Assembly: GCA_016165875.1 (NCBI GenBank)
Contig: JABBOT010000015.1
Coordinates: 4,199,928-4,263,927 of the forward strand
Length of the DNA stretch: 64,000 nucleotides
Source: Acanthopleura granulata
Lineage: Eukaryota; Mollusca; Polyplacophora; Chitonida; Chitonidae
Direction: 5' to 3'
Under the pieces are notes generated by a model, which was given only the letters and a program-made list of their open reading frames with translations, was not told the origin of the DNA and did not search any database. The translations under genes were made by a program, and so were the position numbers. The first letter of the stretch is position 1; the number at the start of each line of letters is the position of its first letter. Below, piece after piece: positions 1-46,693 of this stretch.

Positions 1-35263
<35,263 letters not shown>

Positions 35264-36320
35264 TTGTCATAAGAGAAGAGCTCTTCAGCCTCTTAGCTTA
35301 TCACCTCACACTGTCTATGTATACACCAGACTGCATTAGTGAAACCTAATATTGTGATGTAGACTTTTAGACTTATTCTATAACTGTTGACAAGATGTAA
35401 CCCAATGGTAAAGTAGACTAATGGGAAGAGCTTTGGTAATGTACAGTGTTTTTGTGCTGAACTCCAAGATGGTGATGGAGCTTTGCTGCGTATAAATCTG
35501 TAAAGCATGAAAGAATAATTAGTTTCTTTGAAGATAAGGACTTACTGTAAATTAAATGTATTGGTAGTTCGAAAACAGGTACATTCTAACATCGAATGAC
35601 TAGTACTATCTCCACAAAGCTTTCTACATTGATGTACAGCTGAATTCACTTGCTTCAGATCTACTTACAAGTGCTGCTCATTGTTTTGAGATGTCCGTCA
35701 TTATTGGCTGACAGCTTCCAGAGTAGTGTAGTCATCTGTAGATTTATAAATGCCGCTTTTTATCTGAACGTAATGACCAATCACTTCTGATAACTACATG
35801 CACTGGTTTTTTGATGATTTATATAAGGAAATGTGATCATTCGTAATGGTGTGTGTGTGTTCTTTTTATGTTTATTTTTTTATGGTGAGGGAAATTTTGT
35901 TGCATTATGGGATGTGATAAAATTTTGTTGTGCCAGATTTGGCAAAAATATCATGTTTTAGAAATTTTAATGTTTTACGCAAAAAAAAGAAAAAGAATGA
36001 ATAAGTTCATCCGGAGTCGGTACAAAATATACATGTGAAGAAAATGTTAAAATTTGTTGATTTCTCAGAACTTCAGCATATTACTGAACAAACTTTTTTA
36101 ACTTTTAATGACCACACACTTTGAAATTTACACCTTTTGAAGCTTTTAATTTGGACCAAAACAGCATAGCAAGTGCACCTCACTGCCTAAGGTTTATATA
36201 TACACGTGAGTCCTGTCTCTGAATTATGGTGATTATGTGCTTCCATAGCGTACGCTTGTGACTGTTTAAATTCTGTCTGCTTTGTCAACGTTAGTGAATA
36301 AACCTACCTTTTATGTCTAC
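35264..36320 (+). other. alpha-spectrin 3' UTR (inferred)
   Basis: About 1.06 kb of AT-rich sequence from the stop codon to just past the first canonical AATAAA. It includes a short gt repeat at 35,848-35,859. The cleavage site is inferred as roughly 15-25 bases after the signal. Confidence 0.7.
36297..36302 (+). terminator. polyadenylation signal AATAAA for alpha-spectrin
   Basis: AATAAA in gtgaataaacct, about 1,035 bases after the stop codon; the next ~30 bases are T-rich and gt-containing. I saw no earlier AATAAA in the presumed UTR. Confidence 0.7.
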
Positions 36321-36514
36321 TCTCTGCATGATTTGAGTCATTGATCATTCAAGTGTTAAGGATATAGTTCATGTAATACGTAATCCGTCAGGTGAAATGC
36401 AAATGTCGTAACAAAGCTTGGCTTCATCTAAGATGACTTTAATGCAAACTATGGGGAATCAACTTGACTGCGGAGTCAACTCGCCATTGACCAGGCTCCT
36501 GCGGTGCAATGTTG

Positions 36515-36640
36515 ACTGTTGGTCGGACTGTTTTTCTTTTAATTTTGCTCATGTAGTCTCAAGCTATTTTCCTTCAGCGGTACCAAGGTGGTTTACTCTG
36601 ACTTCCTCTACCCATAAACCTTTACGACGCGGAGGCAGTT
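36515..36640 (+). repeat. left member of a ~125-bp direct repeat pair flanking the 150-bp array
   Basis: tcttttaattttgctcatgt, then agctattttccttcagcggt, then actctgacttcctctaccca and taaaccttt. The same order of motifs recurs at 37,565-37,690. Confidence 0.75.
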
Positions 36641-36849
36641 TGGAGTTCAGAGTTATAGACAACATGTAATTGATGTAATCACGCAATTCTTCAAAAGTGC
36701 TCGACGTGCAACATGAAGCTGGTCGTGGTCTGAGCGTTGTTCAGATGTATTCGTTGAGGTTATTGCAGTTCATGAAACCAATTTTGGCCAAGTGGTATTG
36801 CCGCAGCGTGCGGCGTCCGTCCGTCTATCCGTCCGTTCGCTCGTGTGTC

Positions 36850-37545
36850 AGTCCATATTCCTCGTGAAAGAACTATCTTTAGAACGGTTTGTGCGATGTT
36901 CACCAAACTTACACCACACACATTTGCATGAGGAAGAACCCTTGTGATTTTCAGTGACCTTGGCCTCTTTCTTCAAGGCCGTTGTGGTCATTGAATTAAA
37001 TTTTATACAAGGTTTGTAAAGGTTCTATCTCAGAAAGGTATAGCCCAAGTTCACCAAACACACAGCACACTTACACATTGGCATGATGAAGAATCCGTTT
37101 GATTTTCAGCGACCTTCACATTTCTCTTCAAGGTCATTGAGGTCATTTGAGTTAAATTCTTGTAAACGCTCTATCTCCAGAACGGTTTAGCCCAACTTCA
37201 CCAAACTTACACCACACTTAGACATTGGCGTGAGGACAAACGACAAATTTTCATCTACCTTGACCGTTTTTCAAGGTCAATGGGGTCATTCGAGCTAAAT
37301 TTTATGAAAGGCCTGTAAACACATCACTAGAACTGTTTAGCCCAAGTTCACCAAACTTACAGCATACTCGCACTTTGGCATGAGGAAGAACCCTATTGAT
37401 TTTCGGTGACCTTGACCTTTTCCTCCAAGGTCATTGGGGTGATTTGAATTAAATTTTATAAAAGGCTTGTAAACGCTCTATCTCATGAACGGTTTGTCCC
37501 AAGTGCACCAAACTGGAAACTGTATCTATTCGTTACATTGTTCAT
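36850..37545 (+). repeat. tandem array, ~150-bp unit, about 5 copies
   Basis: The motif caccaaac recurs at about 36,901, 37,052, 37,199, 37,349 and 37,506. Each unit has ctatctc..gaacggttt, ttcaccaaacttacacca, a 'gatttt..ccttgacc' segment, tcaaggtcattgggg and aattaaattttat. A single related copy lies in intron 25. Confidence 0.9.
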
Positions 37546-37564
37546 ATGCTGAAGGTTTTAAGTG

Positions 37565-37740
37565 CATCGCACAGTATGTTTGCTTTTTTTTTTCTTTTAA
37601 TTTTGCTCTTGATCTGAAGCTATTTTCCTTTAGCGGTCCGATTGTGGCTTACTCTGACTCTACCCATAAACCTTTCGGGTGCGATGTAACTGAACATTCT
37701 TGATTACGGCGTTAAACATCAATTCAATTAATAAGTATTT
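37565..37740 (+). repeat. right member of the direct repeat pair with a SINE-like tail
   Basis: Repeats the motif order of 36,515-36,640 and continues into gaacattcttgattacggcg and ttaaacatcaattcaattaa, which resembles the common SINE tail. Confidence 0.7.
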
Positions 37741-38228
37741 CCCTTGTTGGTGTCCGCCTTGATACCAAGGCAACATGTAATTATGTTAATATTTCAAATT
37801 GACATGAAAAAAAATTAATTTAGTCTTATATTTAATAGTTCAGCAATCCTAGGCCTACTGTCATTAGAATAGGCTACAACTGGTGTGATTTTACTACCGT
37901 CATGTCTATTCGTAGATCTACACAAATATTCGTAAATGACAGTTGATGAATTGTTGATGAGTCAGTCGAGCTGATCAGTAATGGAAATAGCCATAGGTGG
38001 AGGTGTTCGAATCCTGGGTATAGTGTTAACTCTACACTATTACATACAGTTATACAATAATGTAACGTGCATAATTATAACCCCAGCTTAAATTAAGACA
38101 GATTTACGTCACATCTTGTAACGGAAAAGTAGGAAACATTCCGAAATGACACGATGAAATAAGGGAGATCACTCTGATCAGCAAATGACAGGTTTCTCGT
38201 CTTTCATTGTATCCGTGGGTATGGTGGC

Positions 38229-38238
38229 TATATAAAAG
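38229..38238 (+). promoter_or_regulatory. TATA-box-like sequence
   Basis: tatataaaag in ggctatataaaagcgcg, a near-perfect TATA consensus. No recognised gene starts downstream, so it may be fortuitous or belong to an unrecognised transcript. Confidence 0.3.
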
Positions 38239-38283
38239 CGCGATGAGGGGCAAAGTAAATGCCCCCAAAGAAGTCTTCCGTTT

Positions 38284-38332
38284 AATCCGTTACCTGGGGA
38301 ATAACGGATTGCGTTTTCGGATTAATCCGTTA
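38284..38332. repeat. aatccgtta inverted repeat cluster
   Basis: aatccgtta (38,284-38,292) and its exact reverse complement taacggatt (38,302-38,310) form a 9-bp stem with a 9-base loop, and a third aatccgtta is at 38,324-38,332. Weaker copies (aatccgtca, taacggaa) follow to about 38,380. Confidence 0.8.
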
Positions 38333-39487
38333 GATCGACGAAAATGCAATCCGTCATCCATTTGGTAACGGAATTCATGGAAGGATTTTTGAGGGTGCAG
38401 ATGTAAAAGAAAAATAATTTTGTACACTTAATTTTAAAGAAAAGAAGATGATACTGTGCTGATATTCAACTTCAGAATGTGATGTTATATGAAGTCGGAA
38501 TTACTGAAGTTATATTAAGTCAGAATTACTGTATCAAAGCATCAAAGGAATTATGTTTTTGTAACAGCTTGTTGAAGACAGCACACTCAAAATTACTAAT
38601 TTTGAATATTTGTTGTGTCCAGATAATTGCCGGAATCCCATCGAAAACACATTTTGGAGTAACTGGATACTTGACACCGTTAGCAGAGATTAGAGATTAT
38701 TTCATAGTCACTCGTTCTTTCTATAATAGTTATTTATTACACTTATTTTCTTGTTATGTAAACGCCTTTGTTCTCTGTTTGTTCATTTATGCGGCGGCGG
38801 TCAATATTATTATTATTATTAGGTTGAGGAAACCGGAGTGCCTGGGGGGAAAACCACCGAATTTGAGCAAGTTTTATGCGACCTTTCTCTGGTGTGACTC
38901 ACAGATATGCACACCTTATATTGATGAATAACAAGTGGTCTTCGATGGATCTTACATAGTGCAATTGTCCACGCGAGTGACACAGACAGCTTACTGTCGC
39001 TACGGCCACACGCACAAGAAGTGAGAGAGAGAAATCTGGAATATCAAATGGAATTCTGGGTATTCTCTGTAAAACTATTTCAAGAAGTTATGAAATACGG
39101 GTTTCCTTTATTGGCCGTTATAGTATAGCCCTAGCCAATGACCCTGGGTTAGCACCTATGTATAATCTATCTCATTTCCACATATAGGCGAAGACGAATG
39201 CCAAAGGTAGGTGTGTGGATTCCCCATATTCGCAACCCGCTTGAGCTCCAACGTATCATCGAGTAATTAAGGACTTGTTCAAAAGTGCACTCAGACTTAT
39301 TTTAAATAAAATATAGCATTATAATCTTTTGAAACAAAAAAAAATGTAATCGTCAACAGCTTCAGTGGTTTCTAAATTTCGCTTCAGTCTTGATCAACAC
39401 ATTTACCTGACCCAGTAATCTAATGCTCTAATTATTGACCGGCGTCGTTAGCTTGGCCAAGAGGGTGAACAGAGAACTTAATTCATT

Positions 39488-39562
39488 TATTGATTTATTT
39501 GATTGGTGTTTTACGCCGTGCTCAAGAATATTTTACTTATATGACGGCCTCCAGCCGTCCTG
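39488..39562 (-). repeat. SINE 3' fragment, - orientation
   Basis: tttattgatttatttgattg, then gtgttttacgccgtgctcaa and gaatattttacttatatgac: the reverse complement of the SINE tail. It is truncated where a second copy begins. Confidence 0.9.
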
Positions 39563-39567
39563 GTGGG

Positions 39568-39790
39568 ATTTATTTATTTATTTGATTGGCGTTTTACGCC
39601 GTCCTCAAGAATATTTCATTTATACGACGGCTGCCAGCATTATGGTGGGAGGAAAGCGGGTAGAGCCCGGGGGAGTTCATGACCATCCACAGGTTGCTTG
39701 CGCACTGTCCCACGTACGGCCGCTGGGGAAGAAAAGCATATGAGCTGGACTTGAACTCACAGTCACCGAACTGGTGAAACATAGAGCTTA
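39568..39790 (-). repeat. near full-length SINE, - orientation, abutting the previous fragment
   Basis: tttatttatttgattggcgt through cagcattatggtgggaggaa, ccacgtacggccg and gagctggacttgaactcaca (B box in reverse). Two SINEs sit head-to-tail here, one inserted against or into the other. Confidence 0.92.
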
Positions 39791-40009
39791 AATCTGGTAT
39801 ACAAGAGTCACTGCATAAGATGAGTAAGTGATGAAGGTCTGATACGGGTATAGTATGTGTATCCGACATGGCCCGAATTAGGGAAGTATAGAAATGAGAT
39901 GAAACGCAAGCAGTTCGCAGGCCTGCATAATGTTCGACAGCGACTCCACATTTTAGTGTTGGCGGTTGATAGCAGCAATACTAAAGATTATTCGTATTAA
40001 ATTTTTATA

Positions 40010-40062
40010 CATTTATTTATTTGGTAGTTGTTTTACGCCGTACTCAGGAAGTTTCGTATTGA
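40010..40062 (-). repeat. SINE tail fragment, - orientation
   Basis: catttatttatttggtagtt and gttttacgccgtactcagga, then similarity is lost. Confidence 0.8.
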
Positions 40063-40099
40063 ACTGTGGTCTATGATAATATTCAGCGCACATTCCCTC

Positions 40100-40510
40100 G
40101 TACACATGTACCCGGGCACCTTACCTCGTACACATGTACCCGGGTTCCACCGAGCTGAGCATCCCTGAGGGCTGGTCTCTGCACATTGTTTTCATGCTAT
40201 TGTATATACACTGTGATGGCATACAGTATTTTGAGCAATTCTAGACCAATGACGTCTAACAAAACATCACTGCATTGTTTGTTTTTTCTTTTTGCCCAAT
40301 TCTGCTAGGGGGCTTGGGAGTTATATCTTTTTAAACATTTACATGATGAGTTAGAATATAACCTTAACTGAGGTAATCTGACTGGAGGCCGGATTTCACC
40401 GGTTACGTTGGCAACGGTTACGTTTGCCAACTATCACACAGTTGACGCTGCTCTGATTTTACTCTCCGTATGCTGTGATCTTTTATATTCGTCTGTTAGA
40501 TGGATTGCGT
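40100..40510 (+). repeat. unnamed dispersed repeat 'X', modules B then A
   Basis: Module B (about 40,130-40,272): gagcatccctgagggctggt, gttttcatgctattg, gaccaatgacgtcta and aacatcac. Module A (about 40,385-40,510): ggatttcaccggttacgttg, ccaactatcacacagt, cgctgctctgattttactct. Both recur elsewhere in the window. A 20-bp unit ctcgtacacatgtacccggg is doubled at its left end. Confidence 0.75.
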
Positions 40511-40849
40511 CGCTTTACTGACTTGAGACCGGATTCACTAAGCATGCACATTCATGCGATACTCGCATGAAAACTACCACCAGTCGGCGTTACGTAGCCA
40601 AGGAAGTTACGTGCAAGAATAAACGTGATGAGGGATTCCAAAATCCGCCCCAGAAGACTTGTTAGACGGAGAGAGCGTGTGTGCTGGGGTTTGAACGGGT
40701 AACTTTTGAGCCCACAGCGATCTGTGGAACAGTATATATAGACTAAAAGCCTATATACGATATTACCGTTGACGTGTTCTAGACATGTTCAGTACATTTT
40801 ACCTTATTACACAATGAATGTAAGTGCACTGCATGTAAAACTCTGTAAA

Positions 40850-41010
40850 ACAATTGTGTACAAATTTGCACATCCACAATGCATGTGTATCAGTGGTACA
40901 CAAATTGCGTTTCCCTGATACACAAGTCGCTGTGGATGTGTTATAGAAATTACATTAATTGTGTACTGCTGGTACACAAAAATTTGTGGATGTGCATTTT
41001 TGCCACAGTG
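40850..41010. repeat. long imperfect inverted repeat (hairpin)
   Basis: The arm around 40,868-40,912 (gcacatccacaa, then tgtatcagtggtacacaaat) pairs with the arm around 40,955-41,003 (ttgtgtactgctggtacaca, then ttgtggatgtgc) across a ~45-base loop that itself contains gtggatgtg. Confidence 0.75.
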
Positions 41011-41084
41011 ATGTGTACCACTCATAGACAGTAATTTTTAGAGAATGTTTATATCTTGTATTGCTAGCTTTGCTTCCAAAGGTT

Positions 41085-41225
41085 TAACTGACCTTGGCCG
41101 CGTGCAGGTTGGAGATATGGTATAGTAAAGGTATATCTCCCACCGGTCTAAACACCTCAGATCACTATATTCTTTCACCAGCAAGGTCTTGAGTTCGAAT
41201 CCAGGTATCATTGGCTCATCCGCGA
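41085..41225 (+). repeat. tRNA-like segment (SINE head or decayed tRNA)
   Basis: gaccttggccgcgtgcaggt followed ~95 bases later by ttgagttcgaatccaggtat, an excellent B box. The spacing is too long for a tRNA gene, so more likely a SINE-type element of another family. Confidence 0.4.
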
Positions 41226-43140
41226 TTTTACTGATTTTTTAGGAGGTTTTATGCATATCTGGAGAGACATGACTCTTTAATGAGGTTAATTCTATGCACT
41301 CGTTTAGCGACCATGTATGCAGCTTTTACATGCTTAGCGAAGGTGTTGCTTGCAAGAGTATCGTTAATTATTGTCTCTGTATATTTTTAATTTTCGTGCC
41401 ATGTCTGGTGTTTTCGTTTAACATTTGCCGCATTATGGATATTGCAAGGAAATAACTGTGTGATTTGACTGAAGTATATTCCCATACCTGTAATTAAGTT
41501 TAACAATCCGTTCCGTGTAAAAGCGACTGGAATTCGTCCACCATAACGGAGGCTATGGGTTCACAGATGCATTTACCAATTATCAAAAAAAAAACAAAAA
41601 AACATTCAGAACAAACGATCAAAGAACTAATGAAGTCCATACAAACGTATAACGTAAGAGATGGTATGTAAGGCGGATTCATTTAGCAGTAGCAGTGAAC
41701 GGTTTTCAATGATAACATAAAGACGCAAGGAATGTATAAGTTTAGTTGGCGAATGAATTAAATCATTATCCAAATCTTGTACTATATCTACTGGTTCATA
41801 AATTGTCCTTCATAAAAATATGTATCTCAGATGCGCTTTGATTGCAGCTGTCCGTATATTCAACGCGGCGATCTTATTCATCACGGTGAATGCACGTCCT
41901 TTAACCCCGGTTAAACGTAATTAGACACAATTGTAAAACAGATTTTCGGAGATTCTGGACTCTCAGTCCGTCTCTTGTAAGAGAACGGTGCTCATTGTTA
42001 AATTTAAGAAACGAAGAGCGAAGGCGTTTGACGGAATATCCTTGACACATTAGGTAGGGCCTTAATAACTTGTGAAGTTCATTGAAATCAACATTGTCTA
42101 AACTGAACCTAACGCTCTTGTCACGAAGTCGGCGTAGCCGGAGACAGGAAGCCGTTGAGGTCTTTATTCTAATAATTCTAAAGTCAAGTAGGATGTACCT
42201 TCTGGAGAATTTAAATCCAGCAAATGTGGATATATATCTTTCACAGCAGTCAGTGTTTCACTATTTATATGTTTTAAGATGAGAAGGGAAGATTGTAGAG
42301 ATATGCTGGTCTTCATGTCCAAGGCGTGATACTGTTTAACACTTAACAGAGTATATAAGGCGTGTTTGATTGTTTTCTCTGTTCCGTGGTTAACAGCAGG
42401 GAGGCATTCTGCGTCCGCGGGGATTTAATAATTCATGCTTGTTAATAACCAGCCTTTTTTTCAGAGTATATGATGAGCTCTTGAAATATTGGTTTATTAA
42501 CTTGATCTTTTATGCCGTTTACACAATGAATATCATCGACAATGGATATCATCATTAGGGTATTTTCAAATTTCCCATATAGATGTGACAGCTATATATT
42601 TTTAGGTATATCTTTTCTAAAACTATACAAACTCGATCCAATGAATTGGATGTTGTTGTTGTTGTTTTTTTTTCATTTAGGTATGCTAAACGTTTCCAGT
42701 AAATACACAAATGTAGCAAATCTATTTTTAGATAACGCATGTAATCGCAGCAGGAACGTGTCATCTTGAAACAAAACACATCAGTCATGGGGTATATATC
42801 CGTGTGTGTGGCGGTGGGGGGAAAAACTGGCGTTACAATCGGATGAAAAGCAAAAAAGGGAAGTGAGTTTAAGAGTCCTTTGAGAAACAGAGCAGGGCAT
42901 TCATTCCATATGTGCCCGGGAGTGTGTTATGTTTATGAGCTGTAAAGAAATTAGACCGGTATGCGAAACCCCGGGTTGTATGTATGTACCTTAGCTGTGA
43001 TGCTCGGCTGAGAATAATTTGTGAGCGGTCGGCACCTGCTGTGGTTCCAAATGCTGTTTGCGGGAGAGGGAGGCCGTGTAACGCGGAGTCGAATGAGTCC
43101 ATGATGACTTGTGGAAATGAGTTGTGATGGGACTCATGAC
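41226..43140. other. intergenic, nothing recognised
   Basis: 1.9 kb, AT-rich, with only short open frames that match no family. Confidence 0.6.
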
Positions 43141-43149
43141 AGCTCTACA

Positions 43150-43480
43150 TGCTTTTGATTGATGCCATATTCAGAACGCAGCGACATCTAGCGGACATCT
43201 GGTAGCCATTTCCCGCCGGAGTGAGACATCACCTCTGACGGCTTGCTTGCGGAAGCAGCGAGGAAGAAAAGGCGGCCGGAATTTCACGATGACTGAACGA
43301 TACCCGCGAGATAACGGGAGTTGCTAATGCACTGCCAGATTTCGTACGCCGATAACGGTCCTCTCTTGTAGGTAAACCGTTCACGGAAGATCAGCACTGC
43401 CCGAGATAACGCGGGATATAGGACTTACTATTGAAAACAAACATGTCGCGTATCGCGGGTAAAATCTGAACTTGAAAAAC
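43150..43480. other. CpG-rich segment
   Basis: Many CG dinucleotides (gcggccggaatttcacgatg, gatacccgcgagataacggg, cgtatcgcgggt) against a CpG-poor background. gacatctagcgg at its left edge loosely resembles the reverse of an insect-type CTCF core. No reading frame of note. Confidence 0.5.
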
Positions 43481-43821
43481 TTTGTTTGAAATTCCCTTTC
43501 TAGAAACCAATTCCTCTAAACCATTTCTGATTTTTAAAGCCAAAATTATTAAACCTGGTCGCAATGCTTTTGGATCTAGAGGTTCAAAGTTGGCACATTT
43601 ATTGCATAATGTAACATTTATGTGGTGGTCAGCGCTTTAAGACACCAGTTCTAAAATCGTATTTCAAATGTTGACCGAAATGGCTTTGTGGGAATGACAC
43701 CTATAATCAAGCTTGCTGCATTGTGCTGTTCCACTCACGAATGTATTAACTTTTATTAATACATTTCAGCACTTACCATTATATACATGTTTTGTATTCG
43801 ATTAACATTATAAAGAAGCGA

Positions 43822-44008
43822 TTGCGGTGAGTTCATGCCCAGTTCCCGCTCGTACGTGGGAAAGTCCGCCAGCAACCTGCGGATGGTTACGGATTTCCCC
43901 TCCTCTGCCCGGTTACCTCCCACCATATTGCTGGCTGCCGTCGTAGAAGTAAAATATTGTTGAGGACGGCATGAAACACCAGTCGAATCGAATCGAATCA
44001 AATATATT
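43822..44008 (+). repeat. SINE copy, + orientation
   Basis: gttcatgcccagttcccgct, cgtacgtgggaaagtccgcc, agcaacctgcggatggttac, ccatattgctggctgccgtc and a tail with aaacaccagtcgaatcgaat instead of the taaa run. Confidence 0.9.
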
Positions 44009-44149
44009 AGAAATTTCTCAAAGATTATTACCCGGAAGAAAGACACTTTTTATTTTTTCCTTCTCCACAAATACCTAAATTTTTACATCTTTTTTCATCT
44101 TTCTGTTTTTTGATTCTCATTTTAATGGTATGATCAATTAGAAAAATAG

Positions 44150-44245
44150 CAGAGCTGAACTAGCGAGAGCTGGATTCGAACTGTGCATACTTCGTTGATC
44201 AAGGAGATGGCAGAAACAGCTGAGCCAGGGACTCCCTGCTTGTTA
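44150..44245 (-). repeat. tRNA-like segment, - orientation
   Basis: gagctggattcgaactgtgc reads in reverse as a B box, and gctgagccagggactccc lies where an A-box region might be expected. No SINE body is attached; uncertain. Confidence 0.35.
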
Positions 44246-44699
44246 AACCGGTGTGTCGCATAGTCAGTCGATCAACGGTTTTGTTAATAGTGTTTTTGCT
44301 ATCTCTATTGAGTGACCTTTTGTTTACAATTCGGTCGAGGAGAGTTATTTTACACACTTATAAGAAATCATTTACTTCATTCCGCTAAAATATCATCCTG
44401 ATCCCAAATCGGTTATTTCGCATTTTAAACTCAGTCGCAGTGAAAAAAAATATTTCTTTCTTCCTTTATTTATTCATTTAATTTTTTTAACTTCATGCTC
44501 AGTGTGTTTTTCATACATACCAAGGCGGTTCGGTTATTGCACGGATGTTGTTAAAATGCTAAACGTCGTTGCTTCACCATTTATGTTTATTTGACGCCGT
44601 CGTCGCTGCGTTGGATTAAATTATTTCAAAAAACACAATTCTTGTATAAATTCTTAGGAAATATCGAAAGGATTTCAGAATTACCGTAATAGATAGTAT

Positions 44700-45120
44700 T
44701 TCCGGAGACGTTAGAGTATTGACAAAAGGGTCCGTTTTCGATGGACTTCTTGACGGGTAGAAACAGGCTTTCGTTCAGAAGTCAAACCCCGCTTCGCTCT
44801 CTATTGTTGGTTTTGGGTGTTGGTTTAAGCCCTACCAGCCGTCATCCGGGCATCTCCATAGCTCTTGCTGTGATCACATCTGTCAGGGAAAGAAAAACAG
44901 ATCTGCGTCTGTTTGTTTGTTTTCCTGCCAATCCGGTGTTGGTTAGGGCGAAGATATCTGCTCGGATAATCCACCATCTTGGATTCGGAAAGCCGTAAAG
45001 ACGCGGAGACGGCGAAAATGGCGACTCTGAGTGACGGTGACAACCAAATAAACATTGAGTAAATTCGCGCCGTTTGACGCGGCCAAGACGCCGGGAAAGG
45101 GCGGAGTTTTGTTTTTACCT
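44700..45120 (+). promoter_or_regulatory. CpG-rich promoter-like segment with a short start-codon ORF
   Basis: CG-dense around 44,940-45,110, with ccatcttgg and aaaatggcg, both resembling YY1-type motifs near start sites. ATG at 45,018 in gcgaaaatggcg opens MATLSDGDNQINIE and then TAA; a gtaaat donor at 45,059 lies just before that stop. No downstream exon was recognised, so a first exon is only a possibility. Confidence 0.2.
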
Positions 45121-46030
45121 TTCAGATAGCTTTGTATCTTTACACCTCCCACCATTTCCGACAAAGTGTTTTTTCAGCAACCCCATCCGGTGGCTGACCT
45201 GTTTTGACCGGCTACCTTTTGCTGTCCAAATATGTTCGTGACGGTGAAAGGAAAACCCCAAACGTTCTCTTGTTCTGCAGCAGTTTCTGTCAAACGTATA
45301 CTTATCAGGTTTAATTGACTTCAGACTCAAGCTGTGAAATTTATGATAGTAAACATCCACAGCTGACAGCACATTGACTCTCGAAGTACCGGTTCTCCAA
45401 AGCATGGCTGAAATGCAGTTCTAAACCACACAATCATTTATCCATCCATTGCACCAACTGTATAGCTTTACGGAATTTACAACTGTGCATGAACGGTTAG
45501 AAAAGTTTAGGTTTTTACCACACTATAACTGCGGTATTTCTACAAGGGATTTGCGACCGTTATTTTACCAGGTAAACACCTGGTAGCCTATTGGCAGGCC
45601 TTTTACCCGCAATTTGACGAAATTCTGCAATAGTGTGGAGAATTTCTCAAAATTATTAATATATTATTATTATATATTAAGCGAGGTGAAAAGCCAAAGG
45701 GGCACTCCGTTAATGTTTTACCTTTCTCCCTTTGTTATTATTATTTAATATTTTATTAATTATGTGGTATCCTAGGATTAAGTTTTAAGAATTTTAAGAA
45801 GAAGATATGGGAATGTCATTCTTACCTTTACCATTTACTTCGAGAATCTTTAAAATGTTAGTCTCTTTGTTAAGTGTGTATCTGATTCGGCTTAACCCGG
45901 GGTTAGGGGCACTATAAACATGAGGCAGTTTTAACATCACCGCTGGCTTTATATTAACAATTGAAATGAAAGCGTAATTGGGATAATGTAGAGAAATTGA
46001 CTCATCGATCATAATTGCAAACGTGTATCT
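45121..46030. other. intergenic, nothing recognised
   Basis: About 900 bp with an AT-rich stretch near 45,650-45,770; no repeat family or coding potential identified. Confidence 0.55.
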
Positions 46031-46034
46031 CTCC

Positions 46035-46320
46035 GACGTCACTGGAAAACTGACATGAGGTCAGATATGGCCGGTTACATGTGGCCATTTTCCAACTATC
46101 ACAGCGTCGTCACTGCTCTGGTTCTACTCTGTATTATGTAGAGTTTTATGTGGTATAGAGGTACCTACACATGAACCGGGATTCTGCTGATGGACTAAGC
46201 ATCCCTGATACCTTTGCATTGTTTTCATGCCATTGTTCATTCTGTCTGATGATGACACAATACTTTAGGTCATTCTTGACCAGTGACGTCTAATATATTT
46301 GATTTAACATCACAGCAATA
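46035..46320 (+). repeat. dispersed repeat 'X', modules A then B
   Basis: Module A: gccggttacatgtggccatt, ccaactatcacagcgtcgtc, actgctctggttctactctg. Module B: gattctgctgatggactaag, catccctgatacctttgcat, tgttttcatgccattgttca, gaccagtgacgtctaata. The most complete A-B copy in the window. Confidence 0.8.
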
Positions 46321-46429
46321 TATTTGACCTAATTCTGCTTAAAACATTGTGCTAAGAGGGCGTGGGTGGGAGTGTAAGTTGCTACTTTTTATTCACTTTC
46401 ATGAACAGTGAGAATACAATAAAATACAC

Positions 46430-46585
46430 ACGTGTCTCTCCGGCATCATTCGAAACTTGAAACAACCCCGTATTTCACCGTTACCTGTGACCATTTGCCG
46501 ACTCTATCACACTGTGGTCGCCGCTCTGGTTTTGCTCTGTATGCTGTAGTCTTGTGTATTATCACGTTCTCTTCATGCTACCAAA
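46430..46585 (+). repeat. dispersed repeat 'X', module A
   Basis: gtatttcaccgttacctgtg, ccatttgccgactctatcac, gccgctctggttttgctctg, tatgctgtagtcttgtgt. It lies ~110 bp after the A-B copy, so A-B-A is a local arrangement. Confidence 0.8.
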
Positions 46586-46693
46586 AACTTTTCCTGCGAG
46601 ATGATAGAAAATAATCATATAGGGTAACCATGTGGAAGAATATTAGCATAAGGAAAGACAACAGATTCATATAACATTAGGGCAAAAGTCACT

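Larger units (their letters stand above)
37741..39480. other. intergenic, no gene recognised
   Basis: Contains ggtgttcgaatcctgg (about 38,002), a B-box-like sequence without a convincing tRNA around it; a TATA-like box with a palindrome cluster (listed below); and a 150-codon open frame at 38,479-38,931 that resembles no family. Confidence 0.5.

Noticed and set aside
38000..38020. B-box-like ggtgttcgaatcctgg suggesting a tRNA gene
   Set aside because: No A box or cloverleaf at the required spacing could be drawn around it.
38479..38931. 150-codon open frame, the longest non-repeat frame in the intergenic region
   Set aside because: Resembles no family, is AT-rich with random-looking composition, and has no promoter or splice support except the distant TATA-like box.
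39435..39743. 102-codon + strand frame
   Set aside because: It is a translation of two SINE copies.
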